Position numbers and translations under genes: made by a program
Assembly (NCBI GenBank): GCA_963699525.1
Contig: CAVOUI010000005.1
Coordinates: forward strand, 310,001 to 374,000
Source of the DNA: SG8-41 sp963699525
Lineage (GTDB): Bacteria > Pseudomonadota > Gammaproteobacteria > Burkholderiales > SG8-41
Direction of reading: 5' to 3'
DNA: 64,000 bases
In this document: positions 41,783-50,373 of the stretch, piece after piece
How the letters are laid out: every line of letters begins with the position of its first letter
How positions within the stretch are numbered: position 1 is the stretch's first letter
Notes under the pieces: generated by a model
The model's input: the letters and a program-made list of their open reading frames with translations, nothing else
The model's database searches: none
What the model was told of the DNA's origin: nothing

Positions 41783-42790
41783 TCACTGGCTCTGGTAGAT
41801 GCCCGCTGCCTTGGAAACGCGCGCCCACTTGTCCATTTCGCTCTTCAGGAAGGCGGCGAATTGTTCGGGGGTGGTGCCGGAGGGCTCGGAGCCGATCGCG
41901 CTCAGGCGCTCGCGCAGATCCGGCGCCTGCAGGTGCCGCGCGGTGTCGAGCTGGAATTTCTGGATGATCTCCGAAGCAGTGCCGGCGGGTGCGAGGAATC
42001 CGCCCCATCCCGTGACGAGGACGTTGGGATATCCGGCTTCCACCATGGTGGGAGTATCGGGATATGCCGTCGCGCGCTGCTCGCCGCAGGTGGCGAGCAG
42101 CCGCAGCCTTCCGCTCTTGATGTGGCCGGCCACTCCGGGCGCAGTCGCGAATATGTAGGCGACCTGCCCGCCGATGAGATCGGTGACGGCCGGCGTCTCC
42201 CCCTTGTACGGCACGTGGACCGGCTTCATGCCGGCCTCGAGGCGCAGCAGCTCGCCGGCGAGATGGGTCATGTTGCCGACGCCGAACGACCCGTAGGTGA
42301 GGTCGCCCGGGCGGGATTTTCCGAGGGCGACGAGCTGCTTCACCGAGTGCACCGGCAGGTACGGGTTCACCACCAGCACGATGGTGTTGGTGACGGTCTG
42401 CGTGATCGGCGCAAGATCGCGGAACGTGTCGTAGGGAAGCGACTTGTAGACGTGCGGATTGATGGTCAGCACGGAGGTGAAGGCGGCCGCGATGGTGTAG
42501 CCGTCGGGCTTGGCCTTGGTGACCTGCTCGATGCCGATGATTCCGTTCGCCCCCGGGCGGTTGTCGATCACGATCTGCTGGCCCCAGGTCTCGGACAGCT
42601 TCAGGGCGATGCTGCGCGCCCAGATATCGACGCCGCCCCCGGCAGCTTGCGGCACGACAACGCGCACCGGGCGATTCGGGTAGGCCTGTGCTGAGCCTGT
42701 GGTCTGCGCCGCCGCGCCGGCGCAGACGAACGCGGCCGCCGCGGCGCAGCCGAAGCGGAAGGCGTGAGGCATTAGGCGGAAGGAATTCAT
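41783..42790 (-). CDS. Bug-family (TTT) periplasmic solute-binding protein
   Basis: A 335-aa periplasmic binding protein of the Bug / tripartite tricarboxylate transporter type. A signal peptide (about residues 1-28, ending AGAAA) is followed by TTGSAQAYPNRPVRVVVPQA. Typical segments 'IVIDNRPGANGIIG', 'DGYTIAAAF' and 'VHVPYKGETPAV' follow. No membrane subunits are nearby, as is common for Bug genes. The short TTGSAQA stretch between signal peptide and mature domain resembles a dispersed repeat. It lies downstream of an MmgE/PrpD gene on the same strand, which suggests a carboxylic-acid ligand. Confidence 0.93.
   Translation of the reverse strand: MNSFRLMPHAFRFGCAAAAAFVCAGAAAQTTGSAQAYPNRPVRVVVPQAAGGGVDIWARSIALKLSETWGQQIVIDNRPGANGIIGIEQVTKAKPDGYTIAAAFTSVLTINPHVYKSLPYDTFRDLAPITQTVTNTIVLVVNPYLPVHSVKQLVALGKSRPGDLTYGSFGVGNMTHLAGELLRLEAGMKPVHVPYKGETPAVTDLIGGQVAYIFATAPGVAGHIKSGRLRLLATCGEQRATAYPDTPTMVEAGYPNVLVTGWGGFLAPAGTASEIIQKFQLDTARHLQAPDLRERLSAIGSEPSGTTPEQFAAFLKSEMDKWARVSKAAGIYQSQ
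42684..42706. repeat. Possible STxSGQA-type short repeat in Bug gene
   Basis: CTGAGCCTGT (42691-42700) on the + strand encodes part of TTGSAQA on the - strand. It resembles a diverged copy of the CTTCGACAGGCTCAGGGC repeat found in the other Bug gene near 47299, at the same place in the protein. The match is partial. Confidence 0.4.
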
Positions 42791-42863
42791 TTCATCACCC
42801 CGTCAGCGCGCTCTGAAGCGTTAGCGCCGCATTATGAATCAATCGTGTCGGCCGCTCTGCGCG

Positions 42864-44252
42864 TCACCGGGCCGATGCGGACTTGCGGGCGCGCTTTTCG
42901 TCGCCCGCCCGCAGCAGCTCCATCAGCCGGCGCACCGACTTGAGCTCCTCCAGGTTCGAGATCGCTCCGACTGCTTCCTCGACGGCCGTACCGGGCAGCA
43001 GCGCCCGGGCGTAGACGCGAAATTTCTCCTCGATCTGCGGGCGGGACAATGGGTTCTCGGGCGAGCCCCGCGGGTGGTCGCAGCGCACGCTGACCGTGCG
43101 GCCATCCACGGTTTCGGCCGCGATCACGCACTGAACCCCCGAGAGCGCGGGGTCGGCCTGCATTTCAACCTGCTCGGCAGCGAAACGCGCGAGCACCGGG
43201 TCGTTGTAGCGTGCCGGTTCGAACTGGACGAGCGTCAGCGCGCGGTCGTGGAGGATCGCGGCGGCGCAGTAGTGGGTCGAAAGCAGCGCCTCGAACTTGC
43301 CCTGGTAGCGGGGGAAGATCCCGTGCATGTCCACCGCGGTCTTGTTCAGCGATACCCGCAGCTTCCGCACTTGATCGAAACTCACGCGATGCTTTTCCAC
43401 GAGGTCGAACATCGCCGTGACGAAGCCCTGGATGGTGGACGCGGACGGCCACAGGCGCAGCGCGATGTTCTCGAGCTCCCAGCGCTTTCCGAGGCCTTCG
43501 ATGAGTTGCTCCGGGCGCCCGCCGTTCGAATACGCGCTGAACAGCCCGCCGTCTGCGGCCGTCAGGAACTCGCGGGTTGCCACGAATTTCTGCTGGGCGA
43601 GGAGGGCCGCCATCAGGCCCGACAGCGCGCCCCGGCACTGGTGGAACTTGACGGTCGGCGTGCCCCATGCGGCGAACGTGCCCGCGGACTGGCTCCCCGC
43701 AAGGCCGAAAGCGCGCGCCATGGTGTCCTCGTCGAAGCCGAGCAGGCGGCCGACCGCGGCGGCGGCGCCAAACGGGCCCAGTACCCCGGGGCCGTGCCAA
43801 CCCCTCGCTCGCGCCGCGGGCCAGTCCAGCGCCATCCCGATGCGAGTCATCGCCTCGCACCCGGCGGCTAGCGCGGTCAGCAGCTCCCGGCCGGAGAGCG
43901 CATCGCGTTCGGCCACCGCGAGGGCCGGCGGCATCACTTCCGGCGTGATGTGGGTCAGCGTCGGCCGGTGCACGTCGCACATCGTGACCGCGGTGACCAG
44001 GTAACCGTTGAGCAGGGTAGCGCCGGCGAGCGACAGCCGGTCCCCTCCGATGACGCTGCTTTCCCGCGACTGGGCGAGCCCCGAGGCGAGCGCCGCAACC
44101 TGGTGCGTTTCCTCCCCCCGGTGCCCGGCGAGCGCGCAGGCAACGGCATCGAGTAGGAGGTTCTTGCAATGATCCCGGGTGCGTTCCGGTATCTGGTCGT
44201 AGTCGAGCCCGGCCGCGAACCGCGCCAGGATTTGCGTGACGTTTCCGGTCAT
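42864..44252 (-). CDS. MmgE/PrpD family protein
   Basis: A 462-aa protein of the family of 2-methylcitrate dehydratase and related dehydratases or isomerases. 'LLLDAVACALAGHRGEE', 'NGYLVTAVTMCDVHRPTLTH' and 'KFHQCRGALSG' are typical, with the substrate-pocket His and Lys residues seen in the family. ATG 44252 (MTGNVTQILARFAAGLDYD) was chosen over an upstream in-frame start because the extra 30 residues look non-coding. With the Bug gene 73 bases downstream it likely forms a carboxylic-acid uptake and conversion unit; the exact substrate is not readable. Confidence 0.88.
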   Translation of the reverse strand: MTGNVTQILARFAAGLDYDQIPERTRDHCKNLLLDAVACALAGHRGEETHQVAALASGLAQSRESSVIGGDRLSLAGATLLNGYLVTAVTMCDVHRPTLTHITPEVMPPALAVAERDALSGRELLTALAAGCEAMTRIGMALDWPAARARGWHGPGVLGPFGAAAAVGRLLGFDEDTMARAFGLAGSQSAGTFAAWGTPTVKFHQCRGALSGLMAALLAQQKFVATREFLTAADGGLFSAYSNGGRPEQLIEGLGKRWELENIALRLWPSASTIQGFVTAMFDLVEKHRVSFDQVRKLRVSLNKTAVDMHGIFPRYQGKFEALLSTHYCAAAILHDRALTLVQFEPARYNDPVLARFAAEQVEMQADPALSGVQCVIAAETVDGRTVSVRCDHPRGSPENPLSRPQIEEKFRVYARALLPGTAVEEAVGAISNLEELKSVRRLMELLRAGDEKRARKSASAR

Positions 44253-44404
44253 CGAAGGCTCCGTTCCTGTCCGAGAGGTTGCGGGGCCCTCGCGAACCCC
44301 GCCAGGCGGAAAGAATAGCAAGAAAAGCCGCTCGCGATTCACGGATCTCGCTTCGGGTGGCAGAATCCCGACCAGCCCCGAATTGAACCTGCCTGGAGGC
44401 CATC

Positions 44405-44914
44405 GTGATCACTGCCCGCACCGCAAGGATGCTCGCGCGCTACAACGCCTGGGCCAACCGCCTCATCTTCGACGCCGTCGCAGCGCTGCCGCCCGGAGAA
44501 GCGACCCGCGAGCGGAAAAGCCTGTTCAAGAACATGGTGCACACGCTCAACCACAACTACGTGATCGATCGCATCTGGCAGGCCCATCTCGAGGGGCGTG
44601 AGCACGGCTACGCGGCGCGCAACACGCCGGACCATCCTCCCCTTGCCGAGTTGTGGCGGGCGCAGCAGGAGATGGACCGGTGGTATGTCGCCTGGAGCGG
44701 GTCGCTGTCCGATGCGGCGATGGACGAGAAGGTGAATTTCACGCTCATCGGCGGAAACCGCGGCGTGATGACGCGCGGCGAGATCCTCCTCCACGTCGTC
44801 AACCACACGTCCTATCATCGCGGCTTCGTGGCGGACCTCTTCTACCAGGTGCCTGCCCGGCCGCCGACCACTGATCTGCCCGTGTTCCTGAGGGAGAATC
44901 CAGTTAACGAGTGA
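44405..44914 (+). CDS. DinB-family four-helix protein
   Basis: A 169-aa protein of the DinB/YfiT superfamily (PF05163-like), predicted metal-dependent, often thiol- or stress-linked. The putative metal His triad is seen in 'MVHTLNHNYVIDRIWQAHL' and the paired His of 'LHVVNHTSYHRGFVADLF'. This is not DNA polymerase IV, which is also called DinB. Monocistronic, followed by an AT-rich spacer. Confidence 0.88.
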   Translation: MITARTARMLARYNAWANRLIFDAVAALPPGEATRERKSLFKNMVHTLNHNYVIDRIWQAHLEGREHGYAARNTPDHPPLAELWRAQQEMDRWYVAWSGSLSDAAMDEKVNFTLIGGNRGVMTRGEILLHVVNHTSYHRGFVADLFYQVPARPPTTDLPVFLRENPVNE

Positions 44915-44940
44915 AATCGCGTGGCGTCCCGCACATCTAT

Positions 44941-45050
44941 GATATGGACTTTATGATTGGATTAATGAGATATTCTGCAATTATCAAAGGGTTTTTAGTC
45001 ACGATATGGACTATTTCAGTCAGTGTGGTGTAAGGCTGGTGTAAGATAAT
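44941..45050 (+). promoter_or_regulatory. AT-rich regulatory region with 11-bp-period repeats
   Basis: This 110-base stretch is visibly AT-rich against GC-rich surroundings. GATATGGACT occurs twice (44941-44950 and 45003-45012). TGGTGTAAG occurs twice 11 bases apart (45026-45034 and 45037-45045), directly abutting a GATAAT -10 box at 45045-45050, with no -35 consensus. Direct repeats at 11-bp spacing overlapping the -35 position are the layout of OmpR/PhoB-class activator sites. It would control the small membrane protein and perhaps the outer-membrane protein. Confidence 0.5.
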
Positions 45051-45144
45051 AATTCTGCTAGATCGCCACGGCGTTGCGGAATCGCGAGCACGCCCAGGTG
45101 GTGCCGGCACCTGATCAACCAGCGGGTTTCCGCTCTGGAGTCTT

Positions 45145-45348
45145 ATGTCCAAGTTCCTGTCTGCTGTTGCGTTGTTCGTGATGTCGAGCCCGCTGTTTGC
45201 CGCAGCGAAAGAGATGGAAGCGGCCACCGCGCCCGCCGAGACGGTTGACGTGATGTGGGTCATTGTCTTCGGCGTCGTTTTCATCGGCTCGGTCATAGGC
45301 TTCTTCATCTACCTCTGGATCCACGAGAAGAATCGCAAGCAGGGGTAG
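45145..45348 (+). CDS. Small single-span membrane protein, unknown
   Basis: A 67-aa protein that I do not recognise. It has an N-terminal signal-like helix (residues 1-21, FLSAVALFVMSSPLFAAA), a short acidic stretch (KEMEAATAPAETVD), a transmembrane helix (VMWVIVFGVVFIGSVIGFFIY) and a basic end (IHEKNRKQG). It resembles small accessory subunits of membrane complexes. It lies 95 bases before an outer-membrane barrel gene on the same strand and is the first gene after the AT-rich regulatory region. Confidence 0.6.
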   Translation: MSKFLSAVALFVMSSPLFAAAKEMEAATAPAETVDVMWVIVFGVVFIGSVIGFFIYLWIHEKNRKQG

Positions 45349-45443
45349 TAATTTCCGATCCAGGACGGCCGGCTGCGGGGACCTGCTTTACCTGCCACCG
45401 GTTTTCAGTCACGCTTCCCTGGTCACACACCCGGGGAGGGCCC

Positions 45444-46277
45444 GTGAAAACGAACAACCCATTTTCGTTGGTACCGGCGTTAGCGCTGGTACTTGCCGCG
45501 GCCGGCGGGTCCGTCGCGGCGCAGGAAAATGCACCACCTAATCCGCTGCTCACGCGGCCGGGGTGGGAGATCGGGGGGCAGATCTCGAGCTACAAGTACG
45601 AAGAGCCCGCTTCTCCCGGATTCGGCGGCATGAATCTCAAGGGCGACCGGGTCGGCGTCGTCGGCGCGTACACGATTACCGCCGCGAATCGCGTCTTCAG
45701 CCGGATAGACGGCCGTGTTTCGTATGGCTCGCTGAAGTACTCGAGCGGGGGCACCGGCACCATGGACGATGTTCCCGACTGGACCGGCGAGATACGCGCC
45801 GTGATCGGAAGGGATTACCTCCTCGGCGGCGGCGGTTATTCGCTTTCGCCCTACGCCGGGCTCGGCTACCGCTATCTCTATGACGACCTCAGGGGATACT
45901 CGTCCACGGGCGCCGCCGGCTACCAGCGCTATTCCCAGTACGTCTACATTCCCCTGGGCCTGACCGCCCGCGTCCGCGCCGGGGAGCGCTGGATGCTCGC
46001 CCCCACCGTCGAGTACGACGTTTTCCTCAGCGGCCGCCAGAGATCGCAGCTCAGCGATACCGGTCTTGGCCTTCCCGATGTGACCAACGACCAGGACAGC
46101 GGCTACGGTTACCGTGCCTACCTCATGCTCGAGAACGGAAAGTGGGCGTTTGGCCCCTGGTTGAGCTACTGGAAGGTCAAGGACTCCAACGTCGTGTCCA
46201 TCGGAGGCGGCTTGGGCGTGATGGAGCCGGAAAACTGGACGCGGGAATACGGCGTGGAGTTCAGGTACCGGTTTTAG
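45444..46277 (+). CDS. Predicted outer-membrane beta-barrel protein
   Basis: A 277-aa exported protein. GTG 45444 follows a strong GGGGAGGG and gives a signal peptide (KTNNPFSLVPALALVLAAAG) cut near VAAQ. The rest alternates polar and aromatic or Gly residues ('GLGYRYLYDDLRGYSSTG', 'EYGVEFRYRF'), and the last residue is Phe, the usual end of proteins inserted by the BAM complex. Function within the barrel class is unknown. The 3' end overlaps the convergent TauD-like gene by 17 bases. Confidence 0.75.
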   Translation: MKTNNPFSLVPALALVLAAAGGSVAAQENAPPNPLLTRPGWEIGGQISSYKYEEPASPGFGGMNLKGDRVGVVGAYTITAANRVFSRIDGRVSYGSLKYSSGGTGTMDDVPDWTGEIRAVIGRDYLLGGGGYSLSPYAGLGYRYLYDDLRGYSSTGAAGYQRYSQYVYIPLGLTARVRAGERWMLAPTVEYDVFLSGRQRSQLSDTGLGLPDVTNDQDSGYGYRAYLMLENGKWAFGPWLSYWKVKDSNVVSIGGGLGVMEPENWTREYGVEFRYRF

Positions 46278-47151
46278 CCGGCCGCAGTTCCGCGAGCCCG
46301 TCGGCGTCCGTCGCGGAGATGGTGGTGCGCACGACGTGACGCGGCTTGTCGTCCGGCCACGGCCGGCCGCGGTGCAGCACGCAGCGGTTGTCCCACATGA
46401 TCACGTCTCCCGGCTGCCAGCGGTGGAGATAGGTGTGCCCCGGCGCCGTCACGTGCGCGATCAGCTGTTCGATCAATTCCAGCGCCTCTTCCTTAGCCAT
46501 GCCTTCGATCGCGCAGGTGTGCGACGCGATGTAGAGCGAGTCCCGCCTGTTTGCGGGATTGCGCCAGCGTATCCGCCAGCGCACCGGCGGGAGCGTTGAT
46601 CGTTCGCGCTCGGACGCGAGGTGGGAGGCGATCTTTCCCCGGGAATGCGCGTAATCGTGCCAGGCGCAGGCGTTCGCGAGCCGCGCGCGCATCGCATCCG
46701 GCAGGCGCTCCCAGCCGAGCCGCATGGACGCGAATTCGGTCTCTCCACCGACCGGCGCGATGACGCGCGCCGAGAGCACGGAGGCGAGCGCCGGTGGATC
46801 CTTGAAGCAGCTGTCGGTATGCCAGAGCTGGTTCGCGCGCGCCCGAAGCGATTCCTTGTGGTCGGGCGGCACGAGGCTGCCGTCCGGCTCGATATTGGTG
46901 AGGACGGAAAACGGCGTGCCTTCGCCGCGCGAGGCGGCCTTGGCGATTTCGAGCGGGCCAAACCGCCTGGAGTAGGCGAGCTGCAGCTCGTTGGTGATCG
47001 GCTGGCCGCGAAACACCAGCACGGAGTGCGCCTCGAATGCCGCGCGCACGTATGCGTACGCGTCGTCCCGCTCCGCGACATCGGCGAGCCCGACACCGCG
47101 CACCTCCGCGGCGAAGCCGGGACCGAGCATCTTCAACTCCATGGCGTTCAT
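46261..47151 (-). CDS. TauD/TfdA-family 2-oxoglutarate dioxygenase
   Basis: A 296-aa non-haem iron dioxygenase. Iron ligands are His and Asp in 'LWHTDSCFKDPP' (near residue 110) and the distal His in 'DNRCVLHRGRPW'. The 2-oxoglutarate-binding Arg is in 'RHVVRTTI'. Family enzymes release sulfite from taurine or cleave aryloxyalkanoates such as 2,4-D; the substrate here is unknown. Its last 17 bases overlap the convergent outer-membrane protein gene. Confidence 0.9.
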   Translation of the reverse strand: MNAMELKMLGPGFAAEVRGVGLADVAERDDAYAYVRAAFEAHSVLVFRGQPITNELQLAYSRRFGPLEIAKAASRGEGTPFSVLTNIEPDGSLVPPDHKESLRARANQLWHTDSCFKDPPALASVLSARVIAPVGGETEFASMRLGWERLPDAMRARLANACAWHDYAHSRGKIASHLASERERSTLPPVRWRIRWRNPANRRDSLYIASHTCAIEGMAKEEALELIEQLIAHVTAPGHTYLHRWQPGDVIMWDNRCVLHRGRPWPDDKPRHVVRTTISATDADGLAELRPAKTGT

Positions 47152-47230
47152 TTTCCCATAATCGACTGCCGCGGGCGCGTGACCATGGTGGCATGACCGG
47201 TATACGCTTGCGTTGCAACAGGGAATTCTT

Positions 47231-48224
47231 ATGACCGGACTTCCACGCGCATGGATCCTGGTGGCCGCGGCGCTTACCGTTCCCGCCGCAGCCCAGGACC
47301 CTTCGACAGGCTCAGGGCAAGCTTACCCGTCGGGTCCGGTGCGGTTCGTGGTCCCGCTGCCGCGCCGGGGGAACGATGGACATCATCGCGCGCACGGTCG
47401 GGCAGCCGCTCGCCCGGGCGCTCGGCCAGAACGTGATCGTGGACAACCGGCCCGGCGGCGGCGGGGGCGGCATCATCGGCACCGAGGCGGTGGCGCGGGC
47501 TCCCGCAGACGGCTACACCGTGCTTTTCATCGGCAACGGCTTCGCGATGAATCCGGCGCTGCGGGCGAAGCTTCCGTACGACAGCGAGAGGGATTTCGCC
47601 GGCGTTGCGCGCGTCGCGTCAAACCCATTGGTGATCTCCGTCCATCCGTCACTGCCGGTGAAGTCGCTGAAGGAGCTGGTCGCGCTTGCTCGCGCGCGCC
47701 CGGGCGAGCTCACGTTCGCCTCCGGCACCGCCGCGGGCGGACTCCGCCTCAACGCGGAGCGCTTCAAGGCCGCAGCCGGCATCGACATCGTCAACATTCC
47801 CTACCAGGGCGGCGTGCCCGCGGTGGCGGCGGTGCTCGGCGGACACACCAGCATCCTGATCGTCAACGTCTCGGAAACCGTGCCGCACGCCGCTTCGGGC
47901 CGGTTGCGCCCGCTTGCGGTCACCTCGCTCGAGCGGAGCAACGCTCTCAAGGACGTGCCAACGGTGGCCGAGTCCGGATACCCGGGTTTCGAAGCCCTGA
48001 TGTGGTACGGCGTGGTGGCGCGCGCCGTTGCCCCAAGGGGCGCGATCAGCCGGTTGAGCGAGGAAATCATCCGGGCGGCCCGGCTTCCGGAGGTGAGCAG
48101 CGGCTTCGAACGGCAGGGACTTTCCGTCGCCGCCATGAAGTCTGCGGAGTTCGACGCGTTCATCCGCGCCGAAATTCAGCGCAACGGCAGGATCATCCGC
48201 GAGATCGGTCTCAGGGCCGAATGA
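47231..48224 (+). CDS. Bug-family periplasmic solute-binding protein (frameshift)
   Basis: Reads MTGLPRAWILVAAALTVPAA as signal peptide, then AQDPSTGSGQAYPSGPVRFV, and shifts at 47360-47364. Removing one C gives VVPLPAGGTMDIIARTVGQP, after which the frame from 47364 is clean to 48224 ('IVDNRPGGGGGGIIG', 'VHPSLPVKSLKELVALARA'). Corrected length is 330 aa, normal for the family, so the gene is probably intact in the organism. STGSGQA just after the signal peptide is encoded by a short dispersed repeat. It is divergent from the TauD-like gene (79-base spacer). Confidence 0.85.
47299..47318. repeat. Short dispersed repeat (STSSGQA/LSLSKG/FDRLRA type)
   Basis: CCCTTCGACAGGCTCAGGGC lies in frame inside the Bug gene and encodes PSTGSGQ. 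In other frames it gives FDRLRA, the peptides by which this repeat is often noticed in environmental proteobacterial genomes. Its ends form a short inverted pair (CCCT/AGGG). It sits exactly between signal peptide and mature domain, where a few extra residues are tolerated. Confidence 0.6.
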
Positions 48225-48230
48225 CCGGAT

Positions 48231-49223
48231 TCACTGGTCCATCGCGCTCGCCGCGAACACTTCCTCCAGCTTGACGAGCCGCGGTGTCAGGCCCTGCTCG
48301 CGGGAATAGCGCGCCGCGGTCTCCAGCGTCTTGCGATTCGCGCGGATCCCGTGCCGCACGAGCGGCGCGCGCAGCTTCTCCGTGGCGTCCGCGGGCAGCA
48401 GGCCCGCGGCGACGTGGTACTCGACGTGCTCGATCCGCTCCCGGTCGGCGATCTCGTTGGCGCGGTCGAAGGCCTTCACGAGATTCAACACCACCCAGGG
48501 ATGCTTCTCCGCAATTTCCCTCTTGATGACCATGCCGTGGTTGATGGGAAGGATGCCGGTCTTGCGGTAGTAGCGCACCCCCTCGGCGACCGGATCGGGG
48601 AAGAGCGGCCCGATGTCCGGATGGTTCCACAGGTCGGCGGTGCTGCGGTCGACCAGGTTGCGGTCCACGATGTAATGCAGTGCCGCGTCGAGCTCGCCCG
48701 CGAGCATCATGCCGCCGAGGCTCTTTTCGGGCGGGATCGTGTGAATCGTCACTCCGGGAGGCGCAGTGAAGCCGACGGCGCCGCCATGGCTGATCGAGGC
48801 GCCGCGCTCCATCCAGAACTCCATGTGCCGCGGCTCGACGCCGAATTCCTCCTGCAGCACGCCGCGCGCCCACAGCGCCGCCGTCTGCTGGTACTCCGGC
48901 ACTCCGACGCGCTTGCCTTTCAAGTCCGCCGGCGCGGCGATGCCCGCTTTGCGCCGCACCAGGATTGCGGCGTGATAGAACTTGCGCGTGGTGAAGACCG
49001 GCACGCCGACCCAGCGCTCGTCGCCCTTCGACTTCGCCATCATGAGCGAGGAAAACGACATCTCGGACACGTCGAAGTCCGCGAACCGCAGCTGGCGCCA
49101 GAAGAGCTCCGAGGGATGCACGCGGCTGGGGATGAGATCGATGCCGTCGGGCTTCACGCGGCCGTCGAACACCGGCCACGTGCGCGGGTTCGACGCCATG
49201 CCGATGCTGAGCTGGAGGTTCAT
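48231..49223 (-). CDS. 4,5-dihydroxyphthalate decarboxylase-like / binding-protein-fold protein
   Basis: A 330-aa cytoplasmic protein (no signal peptide) resembling the 4,5-dihydroxyphthalate decarboxylase family, which has a periplasmic-binding-protein fold. Typical stretches are 'DVSEMSFSSLMMAKSKGDER', 'KRVGVPEYQQTAALWARGVL' and 'GILPINHGMVIKREIAEKHP'. Family members are annotated for phthalate degradation, but many are ABC-substrate-binding homologues, so the enzyme role is not proved. Its start overlaps the stop of the upstream enolase-family gene (ATGA at 49220-49223). Confidence 0.8.
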   Translation of the reverse strand: MNLQLSIGMASNPRTWPVFDGRVKPDGIDLIPSRVHPSELFWRQLRFADFDVSEMSFSSLMMAKSKGDERWVGVPVFTTRKFYHAAILVRRKAGIAAPADLKGKRVGVPEYQQTAALWARGVLQEEFGVEPRHMEFWMERGASISHGGAVGFTAPPGVTIHTIPPEKSLGGMMLAGELDAALHYIVDRNLVDRSTADLWNHPDIGPLFPDPVAEGVRYYRKTGILPINHGMVIKREIAEKHPWVVLNLVKAFDRANEIADRERIEHVEYHVAAGLLPADATEKLRAPLVRHGIRANRKTLETAARYSREQGLTPRLVKLEEVFAASAMDQ

Positions 49224-50344
49224 TTGACCGCGAGGTCGAGCACGCCGGCCTTGGGCGTGAAGCCGAGCCCCGGCGCCTCCGGCAGCGTGACCCAGCCCTT
49301 CACCGGCTTCGGCGTGCCGTCGAACAGCGCTTCGCCGATCCGCCAGCCCCCGAGGTGAAATTCGACACGCCCGCCATTGGGCACGCCGGCGTGGAGATGC
49401 ATGTTGAGGTGGGGGTAGTTGCCGCCCATCTCGAGCTGGATGTTGAAAGCCTGCGCGAGCCCCGCCGCGTAGAGCCCGCCCGTGAAGCCGCCGATGTCGC
49501 GCACGTTCGGCTGCGCGATGTCGATGGCTTCGTGCAGGAAATACTCGCGCAGGTACGCAAGGTCGTAGGTGCCGCTGCTGCCGGCGGCAATCGGGATCGT
49601 GGTTTCGCGGCGCAGCTGCGCCATCAGCCGCGGATCCGCTTTCAGGACCGGGTCCTCGAACCAGGCGAGGTTGCAGTCCTCGACCAGCCTGGCGAGCCGT
49701 ATCGCCTGCGGCAGCCGCGCGTTCTTGTTGGCGTCGATCATGAGCGTCACCTTGTCGCCGAGCTTCTCGCGCACGTGGCGGATGCGCGCGGCGTCCTCGA
49801 GGATGTCGTTATCGGTCGGCTCGCCGTACATGTGCGCCGCCGGATCGGCTCCCGCCGCGATCGCCATCTTGAGCTGGGTGTGGCCTTCGGCGATCATCAG
49901 CTTCGCGGCTTCCACCAGCTCGTCGCGGCTGTAGCGGGGCAGGCCCCAGGTGATGTAGACCGGGCATTTCTCGCGCGCGCCGCCGAGCAGCTTCCAGATC
50001 GGCTGCTTCAATGCCTTCCCGCGGATGTCCCACAGCGCCACGTCGATCAGGCTGGCCGCGCACGACCAGGTGCCCATGTAATGCTTGTTGGAAAGCTTCC
50101 AGTAGAGCGCGCTGCGCACTGCCTCAGGGCGCAGGGGGTCCATGCCGGCGATCGCCGGCCCCGCCTCGCGGTTGATGAAATCGGAGATGCTGAAGCGCAA
50201 TGGGTAGGCCGAAAACGCGTGGCCCTTGAGTCCGTCGTCGGTCTCGACCTCGACGAAGGTCACCAGCGTGTGCTGGGTCTCCTTGATCAGCGGGAACTGG
50301 TACGGCACGCGCAGCGTGTGCGCCGTGGTGCGGGCGATTTTCAT
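49220..50344 (-). CDS. Enolase-superfamily (MR/MLE) protein lacking third metal ligand
   Basis: A 374-aa protein of the mandelate racemase/muconate lactonizing enzyme group. The first two Mg ligands are present ('LMIDANKN' Asp; 'LAWFEDPV' Glu). The third, normally Glu in an A-x-G-E motif, falls in 'IPIAAGSSGTYD', where Ser replaces it. The lid domain ('PYQFPLIKETQHTLVTFVEV') is normal. Loss of this ligand suggests altered metal binding or a non-catalytic role. It is coupled to the decarboxylase-like gene and divergent from a second superfamily member. Confidence 0.85.
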   Translation of the reverse strand: MKIARTTAHTLRVPYQFPLIKETQHTLVTFVEVETDDGLKGHAFSAYPLRFSISDFINREAGPAIAGMDPLRPEAVRSALYWKLSNKHYMGTWSCAASLIDVALWDIRGKALKQPIWKLLGGAREKCPVYITWGLPRYSRDELVEAAKLMIAEGHTQLKMAIAAGADPAAHMYGEPTDNDILEDAARIRHVREKLGDKVTLMIDANKNARLPQAIRLARLVEDCNLAWFEDPVLKADPRLMAQLRRETTIPIAAGSSGTYDLAYLREYFLHEAIDIAQPNVRDIGGFTGGLYAAGLAQAFNIQLEMGGNYPHLNMHLHAGVPNGGRVEFHLGGWRIGEALFDGTPKPVKGWVTLPEAPGLGFTPKAGVLDLAVK

Positions 50345-50373
50345 GAAAGACCCCCTTGTTTGCCAGATACACT

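Noticed and set aside
44941..45012. GATATGGACT pair as ends of an insertion sequence
   Set aside because: Direct, only 62 bases apart, and enclosing no gene; it fits a regulatory repeat better than a mobile element.
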